Shown piece after piece: positions 1 to 10,351 of a DNA stretch of 64,000 nucleotides (position 1 is the first letter of the stretch; every line of letters begins with the position of its first letter). The notes under the pieces were generated by a model. That model ran no database searches, had not been told where the DNA came from, and was given only the letters and a program-made list of their open reading frames with translations. The stretch is from Loxodes magnus. Taxonomy: Eukaryota > Ciliophora > Karyorelictea > Loxodida > Loxodidae. The DNA is taken from contig CAMPDV010000017.1 in NCBI GenBank assembly GCA_946699065.1, positions 1,426,001 through 1,490,000 on the forward strand, read 5' to 3'. The translations under genes were made by a program, and so were the position numbers.

Positions 1-206
1 AATAATGCATATAGATAGATAAATTTAAGTTTAGGATTTTGAGGTATTTCAACACCAACCTCCTATTAGAAAATTTTCTGATGGATTCCATAAAAATAGA
101 ATAAATTTGAATGATTCTAATTCTTGTACTCATCTTTTACTCAACCCATATTTTTAACTTCTATGCTTTCTAGATTTAAAAAATTAAGTTAATCTTTTTT
201 CATCTT

Positions 207-221
207 TTAAACTCTAGCTTG
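207..221. repeat. Left target-site duplication of element A
   Basis: The 15 bases TTAAACTCTAGCTTG occur here and again, identically, at 2050-2064. They bracket the element that starts with the run of A before the ATG at 231 and ends in an (ATT)n tail. A perfect 15-bp direct repeat flanking such a unit is the usual footprint of target-primed non-LTR insertion. Confidence 0.85.
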
Positions 222-230
222 GATAAAAAA

Positions 231-1556
231 ATGGTTGAAGGTTTTAAGTCAGGCTTCTATACCACCTCTTCCTAAGCCAAAAAGGAAGGGAAGAAGCAAG
301 AAACCAAGTCTTAATAATCTTAACAATCTTCTCTATCACAAACTTAACCAACACTGAACTAACAACTTGGAATCTAACAAAACGAATGAAAGCCAACCTT
401 GAAGAATATACACACGGAAACTCCAACTTCAAGCGAGAAACTGAGGAAACAGATGAAGTCTGTTCTCCACCAGGAGGTATCAGAGTTCAACCCTTCTGGC
501 CAGATGAGCATTGAGTAGCTCATCAAAGTGGTACTGAACCTCCGGGAAGAGATCCAGAGATTGAAGAAGGACAATGATATGCTGATGGCAAAGCTAGACC
601 TAGAAGAAGGAATTGAGTCAAAACTTAAGTCCTAGGAAAGAGATCTTAGCGCCTTTTGGAATATCTCACAAAATCAGACTAACGAATCCTAAAATTAGCT
701 TTAGAAACAGACTGAACTGGATAACAGACTCGGAAAAGTAGAAGAGAAATTGTAAACTTTTAAGAAAGAGTAAAGCGAAATTGAGCTATACAAATGGAAA
801 TCGAAGCCTAGAAAGAGCAAATAAATCAAGGAAAATAATTCAAAATAAAAAAGAAATGTTTCTGCTGTGGAAGCGTATGACATTTTTATCGGAAGTGTTA
901 GAAATTCTAATAGAAATAAAGAAACTAAGAAAAAAATGGATAAATCTCTTCGACTCTCAAAAAATTAACTTAAAAACCTAAAGAGAATAGCTGTAAAAGA
1001 AATTTAGAAAAAACAATAGCAACGAGAGGAGTCAAGTTCGTCATCCGAAGGTAAAGTGATGGTAGGACCTATAGAGATAAGATAACCTAAGAACGAAGCT
1101 GATAAAAAACTTTAAATTTAATTAGATAAAATGTAAAAATTAATTTAAAAGTATGAAGAAACAGCTTATAACTAAGGAGAAAAAATAAGGGAATTAATGA
1201 ATAACATAGAGGATTAAAACAACGAATTATTAATACTCAGAAGACAGTTCATTCAAAGCAATTTGATAACGGAAGAACAACTCTGAACTTAGTCATAATA
1301 AAACTTTAAATATGACACGAAAATGGAAATAGAAAAAACATCAATATATTCAAAAGTAGAATAAAATCCAGGAAAAGAAATGATCGATATGAACTTCATT
1401 TAAAGACTAGAAAAAATAGAAAATAAACTATCGATAAAAAGAATGAAATAAAAAAGAGAAAATAAACTGTGCGGATATTGCAAATCAAATAATCACTTAT
1501 TAAGAAACTGCTGATAATGAAAGAGAATAAACGAATAAGAGCAGAAAAGAACATGA
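231..1556 (+). CDS. Retroelement ORF1 protein with CCHC zinc knuckle
   Basis: Reads 441 codons to TGA with TAA/TAG as Gln. It begins MVEGFKSGFYTTSSQAKKEG, a start shared with the copy at 7609. The middle holds a conserved stretch (FNPSGQMSIEQLI, then VVLNLREEIQRLKKDND) that recurs in copy C, followed by long coiled-coil, Lys/Glu/Gln-rich sequence, and near the C-terminus CGYCKSNNHLLRNC, a C-x2-C-x4-H-x4-C knuckle. This is the plan of nucleic-acid-binding ORF1/gag-like proteins of non-LTR elements, which coat the element RNA. A few in-frame TGA codons must be read as Trp. The ATG follows a run of seven A, the common start context in this window. Confidence 0.65.
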
Positions 1557-1748
1557 AGACAACTTAACAAACTATGAATAACGCAAACTGGGATTTATAA
1601 ATAAAAATTCTTCGCGAGACCACTTGGAAGTCTATGGTGGTAACCTCCCACTTTTAAAAAAGGTCGTGGAACACACCCACGTTTAAAAAAATGTACGCAG
1701 GAACTGGTCGAAATTCCAGGAAATGCAAAACCTTAATAACTTTAAGTA

Positions 1749-1773
1749 TATTATTATTATTATTATTATTATA
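1749..1773. repeat. (ATT)n microsatellite inside element A
   Basis: About eight tandem ATT units lie in the 3' untranslated part of element A. A second, shorter ATT run (2041-2050) ends the element at its duplication. Such simple repeats commonly form the 3' tails of non-LTR elements; the internal one may mark an older 3' end. Confidence 0.8.
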
Positions 1774-2049
1774 ATAGAAATAAAGAAAATATTGGATAAA
1801 AGAACAACAAAAGAAGAAAAAAGAAGAAGTAAGAATGAAAAGAATGTATTGCAACCCGGATGGTTCAATATACAAGATTAAGATGGAACCAAGGCAAGTT
1901 AAAGGAGGGAAAACCTGGAAAAATCCGAGTTCCCAATCTCGCTTAAATTGAGCGACCCGAACTTTTATATTTAACAGCAGGGAGCATGAACTGCTGTTTT
2001 CCTGACGGGGTTGGAAATCCCTAAAACGGAAAACTTAAAATTATTATTA

Positions 2050-2064
2050 TTAAACTCTAGCTTG
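2050..2064. repeat. Right target-site duplication of element A
   Basis: Exact copy of the 15 bases at 207-221, directly after the ATT tail of element A. Confidence 0.85.
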
Positions 2065-2507
2065 CTTTTTACAATATAATACTTAAGTTTGACTTTTAAG
2101 CTTTTATCAAATATTTGTTTGAATTATCGGAGCTTGTTTAAAGATTATTCTTCTTTCTTAGAGTCAACTTTGTCACTAAAGTTATTGGAACTTATTGTCC
2201 TACATATAATAAAGTATTTTTAATTTACAACATAGCAAGATTTATTGATTTTTGATCATAAGATTTTATCTTAGAAACTCGTTAATTTTCCATCTTAGTT
2301 CTTCAATTTGATCTTTATTTTTAGGAGGAAAATTAATTTAAGGAACTTATCATTTTTTCTATTTATTATTCATATTCTTAGACTTTAACCCTTTAACTGT
2401 CTAATTATCCCGACTAATCATTTTGAATATTTTAGAAAGCAAAAATACTCTTTTTCTATTAAATCTTTATTCACTATATTACTTTAATAAACTAGAAATA
2501 TTTAAAA
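2065..2507. other. AT-rich spacer, no gene recognised
   Basis: No recognisable gene, RNA or bounded repeat. The sequence is T-rich and merges into the 5' side of the ORF1-related fragment B. Confidence 0.4.
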
Positions 2508-3430
2508 ATGGAAGAAGTTTTCAAGAAAGGCTTTTTGATCTCCTCCTAGTAGTAGGAAAGAGAACTAGAAGAGTTAATTATCTTGCACTTAACTTCTTTA
2601 AAGCATAATTTTCTTCTTAGAGCATACAAAATTAAATATTAAAGAATACTCGAAGCAACTTATGAATTATCAACAAGCGATAATATTGTTTGAGGTTTTA
2701 CCAAATAAATAAAAAATAAGCTAGATCAAGATATTTAGTCTCTATATGGATTTTCAAGACTTAAAAAAAGGAAAAAAAAATTAAAAATGACTAAGAAAGA
2801 AATGACTAAGGTGATATTAATCATTGTCAACAAGAATAGGATTGGAAAAAATAAGTCGATGATCTTGTTCGAGATTATGAGAAAATAATCGCAATAAAGC
2901 AGGATCTTATACAGGTCTATGATGATAATAAAATCCACATGGTGGACAGATTGACGATAGCAGGAGAATTACTTTAAATAGAGAGATTTTCTGCGGATAT
3001 AATGATATTCAAAGAACAACAAGCAAAGGATTCTGTTAAATACATGAACTAAATGATCCATTTAGAAAAATTAAGGAATGAATAGAAAAGCAATAAGTAA
3101 GAAAATTCTCAACGATTTATAATAATGTAAATTGGACAGTCAATAATCAAGACCTAAACAAATTAAAAACCGAAAAAGATTACAAATTATAGAATTTCCA
3201 ACAAGATTAGACACTATTGAAAAAAATGTAGGTAGAGAGAAAGAATAGAGAAGAAACTAAAAGGCAAAATCAGCAGGGAGATTACCTCATTTATCCACAT
3301 CAAACGGCTATATCTATAAAAAGAAGTTAAGAATTACTGAGATGTTCTAGAAACCCTTGAAATGTGAAGCCTGGAGAAGGTATAGATGCAAAGGGATTAG
3401 TAACAAGCTAGATTCGAAAGGCAAACTATT
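2508..3430 (+). mobile_element. Older ORF1-type element fragment (copy B)
   Basis: The ATG at 2508 follows AAAAA and reads MEEVFKKGFLISSQQQEREL, alignable with the MVEGFKKGFYTTS start of copy D. Around 2786 a second stretch reads MTKKEMTKVILIIVNKN, alignable with MTKEEMAKLILALIGKN in copy D. The rest is Lys/Gln-rich coiled-coil-like sequence. The reading shifts frame more than once, no flanking duplication was found, and no zinc knuckle is clear, so this is an old degraded copy. It lies in the same orientation as copy A, 450 bases downstream. Confidence 0.5.
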
Positions 3431-3779
3431 ATTTTGCCATATATCTATATCTACTTCAATAAATGTATGATTAACTTTTCTTAGCTTAAGTACTTAATCT
3501 TGAAGATTATTACTGGAAGATAATTTATTTAGCCTATTTTTCATTTAAGTCAATTTTAGGTGCTTCTTGATGTAAGATTAATTTCTTTTATTTTCAGGTT
3601 TTTCATTTGGATTTGGAACTTCAGAGTAATAATATTATCTCTTTTATTTAATTTAAATATTAAAATTGTTTTACAGCAGCACATCACTGCAGTTTAAATA
3701 TATTTGATAGTTTGAGATTTCTTGATTATTAAGGTCTTATTATCTTCTTCTATTCAGTTCAATTATTCTAAATTCTTGT

Positions 3780-4660
3780 AATTTAAGGCCCATTTCCTTC
3801 TGCAAATATCTCCCATTCTTGTCACAGTAAAGCTGTCCTCTCTTCTTTTCGCTTTGATTCAATATTGTATTTTTAAATTCTGAAATTAAGATAGCTTTTT
3901 TACAAGTGTTTTGAGTTATTACAATAATAACATTTTTTCCTAATTCTTTTTTCTATAGGTCTAAATTTTCTATGGCTCTTGTCCTTCAATTTTCATGTTT
4001 TGGTTTCTTAAGTTTTGCTAACTGAATTAACTCCTATTTCTTTGGAGGTTTTCTCCATCTGACCATTTTTTCTCTCATCTTTTAGAGTTGGGATTTCTTC
4101 TGGCTGATTTAACTTTGCTGGTAATTCCATAAGGCGTAGATTTCCCTCTCCTAAATTACAATTCTTAAATTCAGCATCTTTTAAAATCCGTGGAAGATCT
4201 ATTCCACTTACTTAATATTTTCTTTTTCAGAGTTTCTTAGCCTTAACCTGGAGCTTCAGCACCACCATAATGAGCTGTTCTTCTCTCATTTATCCAGAAG
4301 GATGGAATTTTGAGATATCTTAGTGTAAAGCAAACTTCGTTTATTTCCTCAGCTTCTTCTCCAAGATAAGCGTTAATGCATCGTGGGTCGTTTTCTGCAG
4401 CTTCTTAGTCTGTTTTTATTAAAAAGATAATTAGTTAGAAGAAAATGTGACTGTTCTAATCTTGAGATTTGCATTAAAGGTATTCAGGTCTCTTTCTTAG
4501 GATTGAATCTCATTCTATGTTATCTGCTTTTTCAAGTTTTCCCATATCATCTTATTATTTATATTTTTAAATGCGGACGATAAATAATCGAACTGTCCAG
4601 TAGGTAATCTGGTATAGTGTATATTTTAATGCCGTTTTTTCGTATGAGATTCTACCACGG
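3780..4660 (-). mobile_element. Older ORF1-type element fragment (copy C, reverse strand)
   Basis: On the minus strand a long frame contains KFHPSGQMREEQLIMVVLKL (about 4300-4240), which matches FNPSGQMSIEQLIKVVLNL of copy A almost position by position. Further on comes a zinc-knuckle remnant CYYCNNSKHLQKSY (about 3935-3895), with the last Cys replaced. The order (conserved block, coiled coil, knuckle) is the same as in copy A. No duplication at the ends was found. It is clearly older than copies A and D. Confidence 0.6.
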
Positions 4661-6821
4661 TAAGGATGGACAAATTTTTGAGAAATAAGGTTAGCTTATT
4701 AAAGGTTCTCTTTAGTGGTATGAAAAGCTATCTAATAACTCGGAATTAGTTCTTGGGAGCTGAAATCAAAGCCTCATAATTTACTGCCTTCAAATGTAAC
4801 TATTTTTGGTAGGAGTTGGACAAACTCCAAATAGCGTAACTGAGATAAATAATAAAATTTTGAGTAGAATGTTATTCAGATAAGGTATTTCCCACAAAAA
4901 TTGGAGATTCATCTAATTCCTTCTCATTCTAATCTTCGGAAAAATTCATGCATAAGGAAGATATCAAATTTCTTATTTTAAAAACGGAGAAAAGATGAAA
5001 AAGCATCTTAATCGTGGTGATCCTAACAAAGGTTGTACCAAGTTAATTTATTATTAATACCTTACTTTAACTGATCTAAATTTTTTGAGGCTTTTCTTAA
5101 GAAGTAGTGAAGCCTGCATTTTAATGCATTAATGTTGATACTTTTATTATTCAACACACTTGCAGAATAGCTTATATTTATAAATCAATATCTTAAAGAT
5201 CTTTTCTAGAATTAAGATTATAGATTCTAAGCTGTGGCTATGATAATTTATCTTCTTTTTTCAGTTTTCTTAATAAATAATTTCTAAAATATACAGATTT
5301 AAGATCTACTCACTATTCACTCTTAAGTCTTAATTTCTTCCGATTTTATAATTAGCTGCTGTATAGGATTACCTTTCTTCTAATATTATACTTATTGGCA
5401 AATTTTTTATGCCAATGATTTATTAAGGATTTATTATACCAACTTCAAATAATCTTAATAGGTTCTACCTTGATCTATCTCTATTTCTTTTTTCTAGTTA
5501 TAGTTATTAAGTAAAATATGATATTGTTGATTAAGTCTTATTATATCTAATTTTTAAATAAATAGTAGTAAGAAATTTTAAATTTGAAAATTGATTATTA
5601 ACTTTGACCAGAACCAGCTAATGATTAAAATAAGGTAACTTAAGATGAAATAAAGCTTTTAACAAATCTTGCTATATTTACTAGTAAACTAAAAGTAAAA
5701 AAAGTGTGTGTTCTCTAGAATCTAAACCAGGTTCTCGCTTCCAGTTTTTTAACGTAGTGGAAATTATGACCAAGATTTTTATGTGGGAGGTAATTATTAT
5801 GATAATCTCCTTAATCAGTTGAAAGACTACTTCTTGAATACTCCATTAGAAATTACATACAGCCTTGTAAGTTCTCTTCACATTATTTAATCTTCCTTTC
5901 TCTTTATTTGCTTAAAGCTTTGGCAGGTTTTCAATAAATGGTTCTTTGAGTGGCAGAATCAGCATCTTCTATATTTGATTATTTTAGGATTAAATTCTGG
6001 GTATAAGTGATTCTCTATCTTTTCTATTCTAGTTATTAGATTCTATTATTATTTTTATTCTTATTAATTCTATTTGTTATATGCTTATTAATCCTATTCA
6101 TTATGTCAACTTTGTTCGATCTAGATTAAGATTATAGTCAGAGTTTTTCTTTAGTCACTATTTGGCTTCGTATCAGTTGATTCCTTAAGCAATTTGTTTC
6201 CTAATTAAGTTCTTCAATTGTATTTAGGAGTTCTCTTATCTTTTACGCTCGATTAAATATTATCTCATCCTACTTTTAGAAATTTTCCTCATAGGTCAAA
6301 CTTGATTACTTAACAATTCGATTGTATCAAATTCTTGCTCCTCAGTGTTCCCATAAAGGCGTTTTTCTTTTGCCGATGGAGGAGAGTCAGGGTCAGTGAG
6401 CTCTTTTATTTGACGTTATATTTTTTTGTGCAAGCTTACTGGCTTTCTTTGCTTCAATCTTCTTTTACTTGTTTTCCATTTTTCATATTGCTTTGCTTTC
6501 TATTATACGAATTTTGCTATATAGATATGAATATGTTGCTTTTCAATCACATTAGAATTAAGTTCTTCAAAATTTTATACAACGAAATAAGAAATAACTA
6601 CTTTTTCTTAATCTATAATAAATTCTTTTTTTTTATTACCGAAAAAGCTGATATTCTAGCCTCTCAGAGCATATCATTAGTTTTCAAATGGAAGATTTTT
6701 TCAGATTAAATTTAAGTTTCTTTATCATAACATAATTTATTAATGTAAATTGCATTTATTTGGCTTCTCATGTATTGTTTATAAAAGTATAAAGAATCAA
6801 TTTAAAGCTCATTGAAATTGT
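4661..6821. other. AT-rich region without a recognised gene
   Basis: About 2.2 kb with no motif, paralogue or clean start-to-TGA reading that I could support. The open stretch on the plus strand at 6335-6709 is hydrophobic and T-rich, lies opposite A-rich reverse-strand sequence, and looks like an antisense shadow. Sequence just below 6822 still resembles the region after the paralogous gene at 54288-54922, so the repeat unit may extend further down. Confidence 0.4.
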
Positions 6822-7518
6822 TCATGTCTTCTCCAGTTTCGTATTCTTGAATAGCATATTGATGGATTCTAATATATCCTTTCTTTACTGCTGATATTTT
6901 TCTAATCTCAATCCTTTCCAAATATTTGAGAGTTCTTTATTCTAAGCGTCTATTATTTGCTAGAGTAATTAGTCTCCACCAATCTTTATTTCGCTAATAA
7001 AATCACCTTCTGATTTACAATAATCTTGGTTAAGTTTTTTCTGAATATCATATTTTCACTTCTTTCCAATTTTGATTTCTCCAACAATTATTTTTGTGCT
7101 CTCTTGACTTCTCAGAATCAGCATATAATTCTTCTTCTTTCTTTTTCTTGATTAATTGTCTAATTTTTTATATTTGATTATTAATCTCCACAGAATCATG
7201 CATGGCTTTAATCATAAATTGCTAGTGGTTATTTAATAGAAATTTCAAATTTCTTAAATTTTACTTCTGCTCTTTTATTTCTTTATTAAATAGCTGACTA
7301 GAAGCTTTCAAGTTCAGATATGTATTTAGGATTTTATTATCATTTTAGTTAATTTTTCTATCTAGACTGTCTATTTGCTAAATTAGTCGCTTGCTTTGTT
7401 TCCTTTATTTTTTGTTCTCAGTCTATAATGAATAGATCCCAATCAATACATCCTAATGTTAATTAAGTAATTGATTCTAGGATAATTTTTTCTTGGATTT
7501 CATATTTTGTTACACCAT
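6822..7518 (-). CDS. Q-rich coiled-coil protein, paralogue of 54288-54922
   Basis: Starts MVQQNMKSKKKLSQNQLLNQ and shares with the gene at 54288 the blocks LIxIYSLQTxNK, NKILN..L..S.L.N.EIK, FMIK.M.D, DQLL..I.DA and KYQQQRK....I..LFKNT.LEK. It is rich in Lys, Gln and Asn with heptad-like spacing. Both copies reach a TGA at the same place after LFKNT(K/N)LEK(T/K), taken here as the stop; similarity goes on past it, so that TGA could be Trp. One frame discontinuity lies near 7090 (EKSREHK to IIVGEIK); a tiny unseen intron or a frameshift would explain it. Substitutions between the two copies favour third positions in this frame. Element D is inserted 83 bases upstream of the start. Function unknown. 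Confidence 0.5.
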
Positions 7519-7582
7519 AATAAATAAGTTAGCTAGTCTTAAATAACTAATAGCCTTTAATTTAGATTTCTAATTTTAATCT

Positions 7583-7600
7583 ATATCATCTTAAGCTTAA
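7583..7600. repeat. Left target-site duplication of element D
   Basis: ATATCATCTTAAGCTTAA occurs here and again at 8517-8534. The last A residues are ambiguous because the element also begins with A. Confidence 0.85.
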
Positions 7601-8516
7601 AAAAAAATATGGTAGAAGGTTTCAAAAAGGGCTTCTATACCACCTCTTTCTAAGCTAAAAAGGAAGAGAGGAAGCAGGAAACCTAAATTTTTAAACACCA
7701 CACGTCATCTTCTAAAACCATATAGGAGCAACTCTAAACAATACCCCCAGACAACCCTAGAAACACTAACATGTAACAATATCGACTGAGGACCTTCCCA
7801 AGAAGCAAAATATTAGTAACTTTCAGGCCAAGATTAGGACATTCAATCCCTACATGGACCTAGGAGATCTCAATAAAGAACAAATCTTAGGAATGACGAA
7901 GGAGGAAATGGCTAAGCTTATCTTAGCATTAATAGGAAAAAATAAAGATCTGGAAAAACTGATTGAAGAACTAGCTTAAGAACAGCAAGAGCATTTAGAA
8001 GATGAGGAAACCCATGCTCCTAGAAACTTAAACTAGGCTGCAATGAATATCAGAATTGACGAATTCGATAGGCAGCTGGAACAATTATACGAATCGAATG
8101 AAAATATTCATATGAAATTGGAAAAATTAGAGACAAGTGTAAAATAATAGGCTATGCAATCTATCCCAATGGAGATCGAATAAGAGAATAATAAGCCAAT
8201 TGAACAAACTAAAGAGAAATATTTTAGGAAAAAATGTTACATCTGCAGGAGAACAGACCACCTATGGAGACGATGATGGAAGAGAAAGGAGATTTAATAG
8301 AAAATATGAAATGACCTAACCTAATTTTACCCAACCAGGAATGGAGAAATTTATAAGAAGAAAGCAAGCTATATGAAGAGACAACCATTCCGAAAACTTG
8401 ACAGTGAAGGGAGAAGACCACCTAGAGATCAAGTTCCTATTGGTTGGATAGGGAAGTAGGAAGCTTTTAAGTAGACGATCCTTCTTTAACACTTTAATTT
8501 AATTTAATTTAATTTA
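7601..8516 (+). mobile_element. Short non-LTR element carrying only ORF1 (copy D)
   Basis: Bounded by a perfect 18-bp direct repeat and ending in a TTTAA-type simple repeat (about 8491-8516). The protein start MVEGFKKGFYTTSFQAKKEE (ATG 7609) matches copy A. Further on come MTKEEMAKLILALIGKNKDL, a coiled coil, and CYICRRTDHLWRRW (about 8236-8277), a zinc knuckle whose last Cys is replaced by a TGA-encoded Trp. It is half the length of copy A, its middle is shortened, and the reading changes frame at least once. The tail repeat differs from the ATT tail of copy A, so the family does not need one fixed tail. Only 82 bases separate its left end from the start of the reverse-strand gene at 7518. 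Confidence 0.75.
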
Positions 8517-8534
8517 ATATCATCTTAAGCTTAA
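8517..8534. repeat. Right target-site duplication of element D
   Basis: Exact copy of 7583-7600, directly after the TTTAA-repeat tail. Confidence 0.85.
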
Positions 8535-8908
8535 TTAATATGAAGCCATGTTATAGACTTTTAAAGTAATCAAAGCAGTCACTTGCTTATAAATCATTGT
8601 ACTTTAAATAAACAAGTTAAATTTTACAAGCACATTCTATATCATAATAAGGCAAACCATTATTCTATTAATAGTTAGGTCTAACTTCTTATAATCTCCT
8701 TAATTATTACTTTTTGAGTCTTCATTTAAGATAAAAATTAATTTTCATCCTATTACCTTATGGTAGATAGTTAATGTCTATGTACTACTAAAGCTAAGTT
8801 GATTAGTAGATTTAAAATTGAGTTTCTTGATTGTCTTAAGAAATAAGGATATTAGCTACTTAGGTTAATATAATAATTATAATTAAAACTAACTATTTTA
8901 CTCTTGAA
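8535..8908. other. AT-rich spacer upstream of the thioredoxin-fold gene
   Basis: No gene recognised; probably 5' flank of the gene at 8909. Confidence 0.4.
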
Positions 8909-9295
8909 ATGAAGAGGTTTATTATGCTTATTATCTTATTCTAGATAACTCTACAATAGAAACTAAGAGATATAGATGGAGAAGGACTCTAAAAGATTAT
9001 TGATAGTGGATAGTAACAAACTGTTCTCTTCTACTAGGAGGAAAAAGACTTAGCTAACTACCATGATGCTCGAGTTAACTGCAACACTTATCCTTAGCTC
9101 TGCCTAAATATGGAACTTCCTAATGTAAAGGTCTACAATCATAAAAAATTTCTTGGATAAAGAACTGAAGAAAAGCAGTTTCTGTATTAGTACGTAATAG
9201 GTATGATATCAGTACTATGAGTAGTTCTATGACTTGCTTTTTACAACATGAAGGATAAATACAAACTATCAAGTAAAATATCTTAGTTAGTTTGA
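8909..9295 (+). CDS. Small type I membrane protein with thioredoxin-like fold
   Basis: 128 codons from ATG to TGA. Residues 1-16 (MKRFIMLIILFQITLQ) form a signal peptide. Residues about 30-95 read TVLFYQEEKDLANYHDARVN, then CNTYPQLCLNMELPNVKVYN, the strand-helix-strand plan of a thioredoxin domain with the usual VDC and P-x-x-K-V-Y/F landmarks but no CxxC redox pair. Residues about 100-118 (IGMISVLWVVLWLAFYNM) are a membrane helix in which both Trp are TGA. A basic tail follows. By family knowledge, such membrane-bound, redox-dead thioredoxin proteins (TMX/PDI relatives) act in the ER as folding or chaperone factors; the exact role here is inferred. Confidence 0.6.
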
Positions 9296-9679
9296 CTTTT
9301 TAGAAAAAATAAACTTAATAGCTTTAAATCTAATTCTATTTTGCTTAATAGTAGGACTTAATTCTCTATCTAAGAGATAGATTATATAGAAACTAATATC
9401 TATATCTCTAAAGCAACATTTGATTGCTTAAAGATTTTAAGAATGATTACCTTTCAGTAATTTATATATCCCTATGAATAACAGAGAGTGACTTAAAATA
9501 GAATAAAAGTTTCTTAGGTAACTAGCTTATTACCCTTTTAGTAAAATATACAATGTGAATGACTGTTAATTACTTGTAAAATACTAAATATTGATTAATT
9601 GAAATGAAAATTAGAAAAGATTGAAGTGATAGTTAGTAATACTTGCTCATTACTTGTATATTGTAATTAATAAATAAAA

Positions 9680-10351
9680 ATGCATATTTTCAATAGTAGA
9701 ACTATATTTTCTTATCCTAGTGAAGAGCCTAGATTTTTTAGATGCTTATTTAACCCTGCTGAAACTCTATGCTTTGGAGGTGTTACACTAAAATGTGGAG
9801 TCATTGTTATTGCGATCATAGATATGCTTGTCTCCCTTTTCTATTTATCCACTTTTATTGATTTGATGCAGCATATAAATGAATATGGATATGGAAATTA
9901 TAATAGGAATATCCCAAGTTAGGGATGGCTAATTTTGGATTTTGTTATAGGAATGCTAGCGTTTATTCCAGCAGCTTTAGGATTCTATGGGGCAGCCTAG
10001 AATAAATCATAATAATTAACTATTTACTCAAACTACAAGCACTTTGAGTGTGTCTTGCTTTTAATTTGGGGGTTCATATGGGAAGTTATACTAACTCGTC
10101 ACTAGGTTTAACTCATTTTTTACATATTATCGCACATTATACGCTGTAGCTTTAACACATACTGGACTTTCATTGTTTGGAGTGCTAATATAAAACTTGC
10201 AAGAGGAGAGTCAATTTCAATCATTGCTCCAGATATTGTAGAAGGAATTGCTATGAAGCCTGTAGAAAAAATAGTGGAGCTAGAAATGTCCTCTACCACC
10301 CAATAAGGAAAAATAATCAGTACACCTTAGATTATAACGAACTAGAAGTGA
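9680..10351 (+). CDS. Four-pass membrane protein of unknown function
   Basis: 223 codons from ATG (context ATAAAAATG) to TGA. The N-terminus FFRCLFNPAETLCFGGVTLK is followed by hydrophobic segments at about residues 37-57, 83-103, 118-140 and 145-170, then a polar tail with Ser/Thr/Gln and one late charged block (VEKIVELEM). Short cytosolic N-terminus, four helices and polar tail resemble the small tetraspan proteins common in ciliates and other protists. No enzyme or transporter motif is visible. No frame change is needed and no internal TGA occurs, so coding status is firm but function is unknown. Confidence 0.65.

Larger units (their letters stand above)
222..2049 (+). mobile_element. Short non-LTR element carrying only ORF1 (copy A)
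   Basis: A 1.83-kb unit bounded by an exact 15-bp direct repeat and ending in an ATT-repeat tail, both typical of LINE-type insertion. It has room for one protein only: a gag-like ORF1 at 231-1556 with a C-terminal zinc knuckle. No reverse transcriptase, endonuclease or long terminal repeat is seen. About 500 bases of 3' untranslated sequence contain a second ATT microsatellite and short self-complementary blocks (around 1960-2030). The layout resembles mammalian HAL1 (half-L1) elements, which are non-autonomous and mobilised by a partner LINE; that comparison is inference. The perfect flanking repeat and continuous ORF suggest a young insertion. A second bounded copy lies at 7601-8516 and older relatives at 2508-3430 and 3780-4660. 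Confidence 0.75.

Noticed and set aside
222-2049. LTR-retrotransposon origin of the zinc-knuckle ORF
   Set aside because: No terminal repeats, simple-repeat 3' tail, and 15-18-bp duplications, which fit target-primed non-LTR insertion rather than the 4-6-bp duplications of LTR elements.
6335-6709. 124-codon plus-strand open frame
   Set aside because: Hydrophobic, T-rich and without domain; it lies opposite A-rich reverse-strand sequence and looks like an antisense shadow.
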